Shown here in pieces: positions 22,740 to 28,932 of a stretch of DNA of 28,932 nt; position 1 is the first letter of the stretch, and each line of letters starts with the position of its first letter. A program made the translations under genes and the position numbers. This stretch comes from an uncultured Cetobacterium sp. Lineage in GTDB: Bacteria > Fusobacteriota > Fusobacteriia > Fusobacteriales > Fusobacteriaceae. The notes below the pieces were generated by a model that was not told the origin of the DNA, searched no databases, and saw nothing but the letters and a program-made list of their open reading frames with translations. Location of the stretch: contig CAAFWD010000064.1 in the NCBI GenBank assembly GCA_900766645.1, forward strand, positions 1 to 28,932. Direction: 5' to 3'.

Positions 22740-23906
22740 CTAATATTTTAAAATAAATCTATTTAATTTTTCTATAAGATTACAATTCGAAATAAGATAT
22801 TCTGAATATTTTTCAGAAAGTTTTTTAATATCATCAAATTTTTCAAAGAATTCTATAAAGTCTTCCTTTCCAATTTCCAATGAATTCTTATCTCTTAAAT
22901 TATAATCTCTTAGTAACTTTGTATGAACTTCAATTATCTTTTCAGATTCTAGTTTAGACATCGTCTCCATGTATCTGTCTATGAAGCCTTCTATTTTATC
23001 CATATGAGCCATTTCATCTTGAAGATATATATGCCAAACAAAAGGTTTTCCTGTAAGTAGAGCTCTCACAAAAGAATCTTCTCCTCTTACTAAGTTGTAA
23101 TCAACAGCATTTATTAACTCTTCATACTCCTCTTGCTCTAAAAATGGCATAAATTTCAGCTCAATATTTTTATATCTATAAAGATCATTTGATAGTTTTT
23201 CTAAATTTAAATTTTCTTGCAATTTTAATAAACTACTTTGACTTTTTTCTCCCATTATTAGAAGTATATTATTTTTCAAATTATTTTCTAATCCTTTTAG
23301 CAAAGGAAGAAGGTTTTTTTCATAACTAAAAACTGTTCCTATAAATTTATCATTGCAATTTAAATCTGTTATATATTTTTTTAAATACATTTCTCTATTC
23401 TCTTGAACCATTTTTTTTCTATCAAGAAACAATGAATCCACTATAACTCCACCTGTTTTTTCTGAAAATCCTGGCATAAAAAAGAATTTCTTTAATTTTT
23501 TGGCTCCCATTAAGGATTCCATCCCATGGACGTCCTCTATCCATTTTTCTCCTGAAAGATATTCTAGGTTTATTAATAAGCTTGATTCACTCTTAGCTTT
23601 CTCCAAATATTCTGAAAAAATATTACATCCAAAGGCTTCTATTATAACATTTGCCGGAGAAAATGTACATATGTTTTTAGCCAAAAAATCTTCCGTTAAG
23701 TAAGTTATTCCATCTATTTCTTGATATTCTATTTTTTTTGCTCTCCTATTTAAGTACAAAAATTCATCTAATCTATTTAAAATAACTCTTATTTCTATAT
23801 TTTCTCCATGTATTTTTTTCATCTCTTTTGCAACTCTGTAAACAACACCAATATCTCCAAAGTTATCTATTACATCACAAAATATATCTAAACTTTTTAT
23901 ATTCAT
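22740..23906 (-). CDS. earP: EF-P arginine-32 rhamnosyltransferase
   Basis: A 388-residue GT-B-fold, inverting glycosyltransferase that moves rhamnose from dTDP-L-rhamnose to Arg32 of EF-P. The N-terminal LDIFCDVIDNFGDIGVVYR includes Asp14 and Asp18, matching the catalytic aspartates of characterised EarP. The donor-site blocks FFMPGFSEKTGG and RGEDSFVRALLTGKPFVWHIY are well preserved. The start chosen is ATG 23906-23904, because family similarity begins there; an upstream GTG-type extension of 19 residues would lie inside the preceding gene. It starts 2 bp after the oxidoreductase stop and is followed by its substrate gene efp. Use of dTDP-rhamnose implies a rhamnose pathway elsewhere in the genome. 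Confidence 0.94.
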   Translation of the reverse strand: MNIKSLDIFCDVIDNFGDIGVVYRVAKEMKKIHGENIEIRVILNRLDEFLYLNRRAKKIEYQEIDGITYLTEDFLAKNICTFSPANVIIEAFGCNIFSEYLEKAKSESSLLINLEYLSGEKWIEDVHGMESLMGAKKLKKFFFMPGFSEKTGGVIVDSLFLDRKKMVQENREMYLKKYITDLNCNDKFIGTVFSYEKNLLPLLKGLENNLKNNILLIMGEKSQSSLLKLQENLNLEKLSNDLYRYKNIELKFMPFLEQEEYEELINAVDYNLVRGEDSFVRALLTGKPFVWHIYLQDEMAHMDKIEGFIDRYMETMSKLESEKIIEVHTKLLRDYNLRDKNSLEIGKEDFIEFFEKFDDIKKLSEKYSEYLISNCNLIEKLNRFILKY

Positions 23907-23908
23907 TA

Positions 23909-24862
23909 CTACACCTTTTGACCAGTTCTTCTCATATAATCTTTTTGAGCATGTTGGACCCAATTTGGTCTAGCTATCATAGCTCTTCCAATAGCAACCA
24001 AATCTAACATATTATTCTCTATTAAATAACTTGCTTGACTTTCTGTTTTTATATTTCTTACACCAATTACTGGAATATTTACATTTTTACATATTTCAGT
24101 TCCCATATATATAACCCAATCTAATGAAAAGTCTTCTGGAACTTCTATTTTCTCCTCTTGTTTTTTTTCTGGATCTGGAACTCCAGATGAAACATGAAGA
24201 AGGTCAATCCCTATACTTTCTAAATATTTTGCTATTTCTATTCCGTCATTCAAAGTTGGCTCATTTCCGCCCATTCTATAACCTAGTATAAAGTTTTCAT
24301 CAAAAATATTTTTTGTTCTCTTTACTAATTCTTTTGTAAAGTACATTCTATTTTCAAAGTTCCCACCATACTTATCTTTTCTAGTATTCCACAGTCTTGA
24401 ATTCAGCTGTGAAATAAGATATGTATGTGCACCATGTATTTCTATCCCATCAAATCCAGCTTTTTTAGCCCTATAAAAAGCTTCTTCAAATTGGTCTAAA
24501 ATTCTATCTAAAACCTTTTCATCTACAGTAGCTATATCAGCTTTAAATCCCGCATGGTGTATCTGAATCAACATAGGCACATTATATTCTTTTCCTATTT
24601 CTGCTATTTTAGATAATCCCTCTATAAACTTATCATCCCATATACCAATTTGATTTTCTCTTAATTTCCCATCTTCTGATACACATGAGGCTTCTACTAT
24701 AATCAGTCCTGTTCCACCTTCTGCAACATCTCTATACCACTGTAAAAGAGATTCTGTAACAAATCCGTCTTTCTCTACCATAGAAAATCTAACTAACGGA
24801 GGTAACACTATTCTATTTTTTAAAAAAACATTTTTTATTTTTAATGGAGTAAATATATTCAC
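23909..24862 (-). CDS. NADH:flavin oxidoreductase, old yellow enzyme family (short form)
   Basis: A 317-residue FMN-dependent TIM-barrel reductase. The N-terminus FTPLKIKNVFLKNRIVLPPL, the Gln-His block QIHHAG (100-105) and EIHGAHTYLISQLNSRLWN (141-159) with KYGG give the family; His143 and His146 should bind the substrate. It would reduce the C=C bond of alpha,beta-unsaturated carbonyls with NAD(P)H. The loop after HHAG is much shorter than in typical members, which makes the protein small. The start is GTG (24862-24860), fixed by the conserved N-terminus; its ribosome-binding site is poor. It heads the operon with earP and efp, a link whose meaning is unclear. Confidence 0.85.
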   Translation of the reverse strand: MNIFTPLKIKNVFLKNRIVLPPLVRFSMVEKDGFVTESLLQWYRDVAEGGTGLIIVEASCVSEDGKLRENQIGIWDDKFIEGLSKIAEIGKEYNVPMLIQIHHAGFKADIATVDEKVLDRILDQFEEAFYRAKKAGFDGIEIHGAHTYLISQLNSRLWNTRKDKYGGNFENRMYFTKELVKRTKNIFDENFILGYRMGGNEPTLNDGIEIAKYLESIGIDLLHVSSGVPDPEKKQEEKIEVPEDFSLDWVIYMGTEICKNVNIPVIGVRNIKTESQASYLIENNMLDLVAIGRAMIARPNWVQHAQKDYMRRTGQKV

Positions 24863-24938
24863 CCTTTTTCTCGCTTTCTATATTATAATTTGATAAAATA
24901 TTCTAGCATAGATTTAAAAAAAAGAAAATATAATTATG

Positions 24939-24966
24939 TTGTCATTGATGAATTTTATGTTATAAT
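24939..24966 (+). promoter_or_regulatory. Promoter of the ABC-F gene
   Basis: TTGTCA (24939-24944), a 16-bp spacer and a perfect TATAAT (24961-24966), 65 bp upstream of the ATG, leaving a leader of about 60 nt with no evident structure. Confidence 0.6.
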
Positions 24967-25031
24967 AGATGGGATACATTTTGTAAAGTTAATTTAAAAT
25001 TAATATAAATTATTTAGGAGGAAATTTTTAA

Positions 25032-26654
25032 ATGATAGCAACTAGCAATCTTGGTATGAGATTTTCTGGTAGAAAGCTTTTCGAGGATGTAAGTGTTAAA
25101 TTTACACCTGGAAACTGTTATGGACTTATTGGTGCTAACGGTGCTGGAAAATCAACATTCGTAAAAATTCTTTCAGGTGTTTTAGATCCAACTGAAGGAG
25201 AAGTAATTTTTGATAAAAACAAAAGAATGGCTGTTCTTAACCAGAACCACTTCGCTCACGAAGAGGATACAGTAATTAACGTGGTTTTAATGGGACATAC
25301 AAAACTTTGGAAAATAATTGAAGAAAGAAATGAAATCTATTCTAAATCTGAGTTCTCTGATGAAGATGGAATGAGAGCTGCTGAATTAGAAGGAGAATTT
25401 GCTGAATTAAATGGTTGGGAAGCTGAAACTGAAGCAGAGATGCTTTTAACAGGTCTTGGAATTACAGCTGACTCTCACTATAAAGTTATGAAAGAACTTA
25501 GCGAGCCTGATAGAGTTAAAATCTTACTTGCACAGGCATTATTCGGTAATCCTGATGTTCTTCTACTAGATGAGCCTACAAACGGACTTGATATCCAAGC
25601 TATATCTTGGTTAGAAAACTTCTTAATGGGCTTAGAAGATACAACTGTAATTGTAGTTTCACATGATAGACACTTTTTAAATAAAGTTTGTACTCACATA
25701 GCTGATATCGACTACGGAAAAGTTAAAATGTATGTTGGAAACTACGACTTCTGGTACGAATCTAACCAATTAATGCAAACATTAATCAATAATAAAAATA
25801 AGAAATTAGATCAAAAAAGACAAGAACTTCAAGAGTTCATTGCTAGATTCAGTGCTAATGCATCTAAATCTAAGCAAGCTACTTCTAGAAAGAAGCAACT
25901 TGAAAAATTACAATTAGAAGACATGCAAATATCTAATAGAAAATATCCATTTGTTGAGTTCAAACCTGAAAGAGAGGCTGGAAACAACCTTCTTAAAGTT
26001 GAGAATCTTACTAAAACTATTGATGGAGTTAAGATATTAGATAACGTATCATTCACAGTTAATACAAATGATAAAATTGTATTTATCTCTCAAAATGATA
26101 TTGTTAAAACAACTTTATTCTCTATCTTAGCAGGAGAAATGGAAGCTGATAGTGGAGAATTCACATGGGGAGTTACTACATCTCAAGCGTATATGCCAAA
26201 AGATAACTCACAGTACTTCGAAAATTGTGACCTTGACTTAATCGACTGGTTAAGACAATACTCACCTGATCAACATGATTCTTTCGTAAGAGGATTCTTA
26301 GGAAGAATGCTATTCTCTGGAGAAGAAGCTACTAAAAAAGCTAAAGTCCTTTCTGGAGGAGAAAAAGTAAGATGTATGTTATCAAGAATGATGTTAACAA
26401 ATGCTAACGTATTAATATTTGATAACCCTACAGACCACTTAGATCTAGAATCAATTACATCTTTAAATAAAGCTTTAACTAATTTCAAAGGAACTATACT
26501 ATTTGGAGCTCATGACCATGAGTTTATCCAAACTGTTGCTAACAGAATCATTGAAATAACTCCTTCAGGACTTGTTGACAAGTTAATGGAGTATGATGAT
26601 TATATTGCTGACGAAGAACTACAAGCTAAAATAAAAGAAATGTACAACGTTTAA
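25032..26654 (+). CDS. ABC-F family ATPase, YbiT-like, with degenerate second nucleotide site
   Basis: A 540-residue soluble protein with two ABC domains and no membrane segment, as in ribosome-associated ABC-F factors. The first domain has Walker A GANGAGKST (34-42), Walker B LLLDEPTN with Glu181, and SHDRHF. Its signature is LSEPDR (156-161), not LSGGQ. The linker (about 240-310, with ARFSANASKSKQATSRKKQL) matches YbiT. In the second domain Walker A reads SQNDIVKTT (353-361), Walker B is LIFDNPTDHLD with Asn465 in place of the catalytic Glu, and the H-loop is GAHDHEF; the signature LSGGEK (440-445) is intact. So at least one of the two ATP sites looks catalytically weakened. The start is ATG after TTAGGAGG. 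Codon choice suggests strong expression. Confidence 0.9.
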   Translation: MIATSNLGMRFSGRKLFEDVSVKFTPGNCYGLIGANGAGKSTFVKILSGVLDPTEGEVIFDKNKRMAVLNQNHFAHEEDTVINVVLMGHTKLWKIIEERNEIYSKSEFSDEDGMRAAELEGEFAELNGWEAETEAEMLLTGLGITADSHYKVMKELSEPDRVKILLAQALFGNPDVLLLDEPTNGLDIQAISWLENFLMGLEDTTVIVVSHDRHFLNKVCTHIADIDYGKVKMYVGNYDFWYESNQLMQTLINNKNKKLDQKRQELQEFIARFSANASKSKQATSRKKQLEKLQLEDMQISNRKYPFVEFKPEREAGNNLLKVENLTKTIDGVKILDNVSFTVNTNDKIVFISQNDIVKTTLFSILAGEMEADSGEFTWGVTTSQAYMPKDNSQYFENCDLDLIDWLRQYSPDQHDSFVRGFLGRMLFSGEEATKKAKVLSGGEKVRCMLSRMMLTNANVLIFDNPTDHLDLESITSLNKALTNFKGTILFGAHDHEFIQTVANRIIEITPSGLVDKLMEYDDYIADEELQAKIKEMYNV

Positions 26655-26662
26655 TAAATAAA

Positions 26663-26689
26663 AAAAGCAGAGGAATTTCCTCTGCTTTT
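26663..26689 (+). terminator. Intrinsic terminator after the ABC-F gene
   Basis: AAAAGCAGAGG (26663-26673) pairs with CCTCTGCTTTT (26679-26689) around AATTT. The T-run is short, so some read-through into the chrA pair is possible; the next ribosome-binding site lies 9 bp away. Confidence 0.7.
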
Positions 26690-26708
26690 ACTCATAATAG
26701 GAGGATTT

Positions 26709-27239
26709 ATGTCTGAAATATTTAGTACTTTTTTCAAAATTGGACTATTTACTTTCGGTGGCGGGTTTGCAATGATCCCGCTTATAGAAAGAGAAATTAT
26801 TTATAATAAAAAATGGATTGATAAAGAAGAACTTCTGGAGATAATTTCCATTTCTCAAATCACTCCTGGACCTATTGCTATTAATGCTGCCACTTTTATT
26901 GGTAAGAAACGTCTTGGAATAAAAGGTTCTATTGCGGCTACATCTGGAGTTATTTTACCATCCTTTCTTATTATTTTTTTTATTTCAACTTTTTTTGCAG
27001 ACAAATTCTTAAATCCAAATGTACAAAAAATTTTTGTTGGATTAAGAGCTGGAATTGCTGCACTTATCTTATCTTCTGTCATTAAAATTTCAAAAAATAT
27101 TTTAAAAGACAAAGTTGGAATTACTATTTTTTTAGTCTCTTTAGTATTACTTGTAGTTTTTGGCATATCTCCGATTTTATTAATAATAGCTTTTGGTTTA
27201 GGATCAATTATATACTTTAATATAAGAGGTGGAAAATGA
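26709..27239 (+). CDS. Short-chain ChrA family transporter, first of a pair
   Basis: A 176-residue membrane protein with one CHR domain of about five or six helices. The CHR signatures FGGGFAMIPL (16-25) and QITPGPIAINAATFIG (50-65) are intact. Long ChrA proteins join two such domains; here they are two genes that presumably form a heterodimer. Characterised members export chromate, but many short-chain pairs occur in bacteria without known chromate exposure, so the natural anion is uncertain. The start is ATG after TAGGAGG. The stop overlaps the next start (ATGA at 27236), coupling their translation. Confidence 0.87.
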   Translation: MSEIFSTFFKIGLFTFGGGFAMIPLIEREIIYNKKWIDKEELLEIISISQITPGPIAINAATFIGKKRLGIKGSIAATSGVILPSFLIIFFISTFFADKFLNPNVQKIFVGLRAGIAALILSSVIKISKNILKDKVGITIFLVSLVLLVVFGISPILLIIAFGLGSIIYFNIRGGK

Positions 27240-27769
27240 TATATATTAGCCTTTTTTATGAATTCTTTAAAATAGGAATATTTTCTTTCGGAGGAGGACT
27301 TGCAATGCTTCCTTTAATACATGATGTTGTTCTCAATAACCGTTGGCTAACAGAGCAACAATTTTTAGATGTTATTGCTATATCTCAAGTTACTCCTGGC
27401 CCTATTGCTATTAATGCCGCCACTTTTGTTGGTGAACAAGTTGCTGGCATTGGTGGAGCTCTTTTTGCTACTTTAGGATGCTCATTACCATCTTTTATTG
27501 TTATTTTAATTATTGCTAATATATTTTCAAAACTAAAAAATAATAAAAATAAAAACTATTTTTTTATTGGCGTCAAACCTGTGACTTTGGCTTTAATATC
27601 TTTTGCAGGTATAATTATTGCTAAACCCACTTTTTTTTCTGACGTTTTAAAAAATAATCTTATATCTCTTATAATATTTGTAACTGTATTTTTTATAACT
27701 CACTTCACAAAATTAAATTCTATATTAATCCTGCTTATTATTTCTGGATTAGGAGCTTTTTTTTATTAA
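27236..27769 (+). CDS. Short-chain ChrA family transporter, second of a pair
   Basis: A 177-residue membrane protein homologous to the preceding gene, with FGGGLAMLPL (18-27) and QVTPGPIAINAATFVG (51-66). It begins within the last codon region of its partner through a 4-bp overlap, so equal production is expected. The two share the first about 70 residues closely and then diverge, as is usual for heterodimeric CHR pairs. A hairpin at 27774-27797 follows the stop. Confidence 0.87.
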   Translation: MIYISLFYEFFKIGIFSFGGGLAMLPLIHDVVLNNRWLTEQQFLDVIAISQVTPGPIAINAATFVGEQVAGIGGALFATLGCSLPSFIVILIIANIFSKLKNNKNKNYFFIGVKPVTLALISFAGIIIAKPTFFSDVLKNNLISLIIFVTVFFITHFTKLNSILILLIISGLGAFFY

Positions 27770-27773
27770 AAAT

Positions 27774-27797
27774 TAAAGGAGGATCTCTCCTCCTTTA
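27774..27797 (+). terminator. Hairpin terminator after the chrA pair
   Basis: TAAAGGAGGA (27774-27783) pairs perfectly with TCCTCCTTTA (27788-27797) around TCTC, then T-rich sequence begins after about six bases. It overlaps the stop codon of the convergent OLD-like gene. Confidence 0.65.
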
Positions 27798-28932
27798 TTC
27801 ATATATTTTTTTTATTTTTTTTATTAATCTTTCTGAAATTATATAGTCATTTTCACTTATTTTCTGAAGAGTGTAATAAGGTTTATTTTTATAATTTTTT
27901 CTCTCTCTTTTCTCACAATATATCTCTTCTTCTATATCATTTTCAAATTCTATCCAACTTCCTACATGTTTATTTATTATTTTTTTTATTTTTTTATTTT
28001 TTATATTTGAATTTTCTAATTCTTCAGGTGTTCTCCAACCATGATTATCTTTATCATATACTGCAACATATGGTATTTTATAGGCATTTAATACTTTTAT
28101 AAACTGAGGAACTATACTCTTACTTCCACACTCTATTATAGAATATGTGTACTTATATACCCCTAACTTTTTAGCCAAAAATGATAATGCTATTTTATCT
28201 GTTTGTCCTTCAACTAATATAACCTTTTTAGCGAAAAACATCTCTCCTCTGTCTGGATTTATCCAATAGTTCATATTAAAATTTTTAATTTCATCTCCAT
28301 TAAAAAGTTTTCCTGTATGCTGAAATGCTACCACTTCTCCTAATATTTTTTTAATTAAACATATGGATCTATACTGTTTTATTCCAACAAAGTAACTTGA
28401 ATGAGTTTCTATTATAATTTGTATTCCTATATTAGCCAATTTTATAAGAATTGAATATAACTCTCTACTCGCCTGTGGACTTAAATACAATTCTGGTTCT
28501 TCAAAAATTAATACTGTATTATAAATTCTATTTTCTTTTTTTTCATCATTATTTTTCATCTCTTCTAAAACATTTTTAAAAAAACTAAATAATATCCTTC
28601 TTTGTAAACTATATGAAACTTCATTTTCTGATAAAAAATTTATTTTGCTTTCTAAATCTTTATTTATTACTTCATTTTTTATTAAATTTAAATTGTGAAT
28701 ATCTCTAATTTTTTCAAGAGAATCTTTCACTTTCATCTCTTTTGAAGACATTTTTACAACTTTCATTGTATCTACAACTTCCTCAAACTCTTCCTCTGTT
28801 AACCTTTTTTCATTTCCATGATCAATAAGATAATGCTCCTCGCCCATATCTATTTTTTTTACATATTTTAAAGTTAAAAACCCATCTTTTCCTTGAAAAT
28901 ATTTTAATTTTATAACTATATCTTTATTTTTA
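27795..28932 (-). CDS. OLD-family ATP-dependent endonuclease (AAA ATPase plus TOPRIM), N-terminus outside window
   Basis: The frame is open to the right edge, so the Walker A part is not visible. Numbering from the in-frame Met at 28847, the ATPase half shows a signature-like YSLQRRILFSFF (79-90), Walker B VLIFEEPELYLSP (112-124) and the switch histidine in IIETHSSYF (145-153). The TOPRIM domain follows: VILVEGQTDKIALSFLAKKLG (209-229), with its Glu, and VAVYDKDNHG (261-270), with the metal-binding DxD. This ATPase-then-TOPRIM order defines OLD nucleases, many of which act in phage defence or DNA processing. No helicase partner of the Gabija type follows on this strand; one could lie upstream, beyond the edge. 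The last 30 residues are highly basic. Confidence 0.82.
   Translation of the reverse strand, partial: KNKDIVIKLKYFQGKDGFLTLKYVKKIDMGEEHYLIDHGNEKRLTEEEFEEVVDTMKVVKMSSKEMKVKDSLEKIRDIHNLNLIKNEVINKDLESKINFLSENEVSYSLQRRILFSFFKNVLEEMKNNDEKKENRIYNTVLIFEEPELYLSPQASRELYSILIKLANIGIQIIIETHSSYFVGIKQYRSICLIKKILGEVVAFQHTGKLFNGDEIKNFNMNYWINPDRGEMFFAKKVILVEGQTDKIALSFLAKKLGVYKYTYSIIECGSKSIVPQFIKVLNAYKIPYVAVYDKDNHGWRTPEELENSNIKNKKIKKIINKHVGSWIEFENDIEEEIYCEKRERKNYKNKPYYTLQKISENDYIISERLIKKIKKIYE

Noticed and set aside
27795..28932. Gabija GajA
   Set aside because: The domain order fits, but no GajB-type helicase lies downstream on this strand and the N-terminus is not visible, so only the OLD family is claimed.

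Overview
The window is about 29 kb of very A+T-rich bacterial DNA with tightly packed genes and A/T-ending codons. Several traits point to Fusobacteria (Fusobacterium, Cetobacterium or a close relative): an EarP plus Arg32-type EF-P pair, a two-subunit class I fumarase followed by malic enzyme, several amino-acid symporters, and a small SRP RNA. The genus is an inference from gene content. No insertion sequence, prophage, CRISPR array, tRNA or rRNA was found.

Layout. 1-48: tail of an unidentified + strand gene. 176-1809: a phosphoribosyltransferase and an FNT-family anion channel, both on the minus strand. 1953-6985: an amino-acid transport region. Minus-strand genes for an AGCS symporter, an RHH-WYL regulator and a BrnQ carrier are evenly spaced like an operon. 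A second, very similar BrnQ diverges from them across a 304-bp intergenic region with an exact 18-bp direct repeat and an inverted repeat. 7050-8521: a purine permease under a guanine-type purine riboswitch whose competing terminator and antiterminator can be read directly. 8662-12995, all + strand: threonine aldolase, a stand-alone PTS EIIA(Glc)-type protein, and fumarase alpha, fumarase beta and malic enzyme (fumarate to malate to pyruvate).

13052-15195 (minus): DapF overlapping a PaeA/YtfL-like CNNM/CBS membrane protein. 15409-19141 (plus): a ClC antiporter, a FabG-type reductase and a poorly known AsmA-like anchored protein. 19185-19310: the SRP RNA gene with its own promoter, ending 5 bp from the convergent metQ stop. 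19316-22043 (minus): the methionine ABC importer metN-metI-metQ. A 23-codon leader ORF with five internal Met codons, mutually exclusive hairpins and an intrinsic terminator precede it. This looks like a ribosome-mediated methionine attenuator and is the most novel element here.

22165-24862 (minus): an old-yellow-enzyme reductase, EarP (EF-P arginine rhamnosyltransferase) and EF-P as one operon. 25032-27769 (plus): a YbiT-like ABC-F protein with a degenerate second ATPase site, then a pair of short ChrA-family transporters. 27795 to the end (minus): an OLD-family ATPase/TOPRIM nuclease whose N-terminus lies outside the window.

Together these are housekeeping genes of an amino-acid-using anaerobe: uptake of branched-chain amino acids, alanine/glycine-type amino acids, methionine and purines; amino-acid and C4-acid breakdown; cell-wall precursor synthesis; and translation support. 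Several transport units carry readable cis-regulatory RNA or operator-like DNA.
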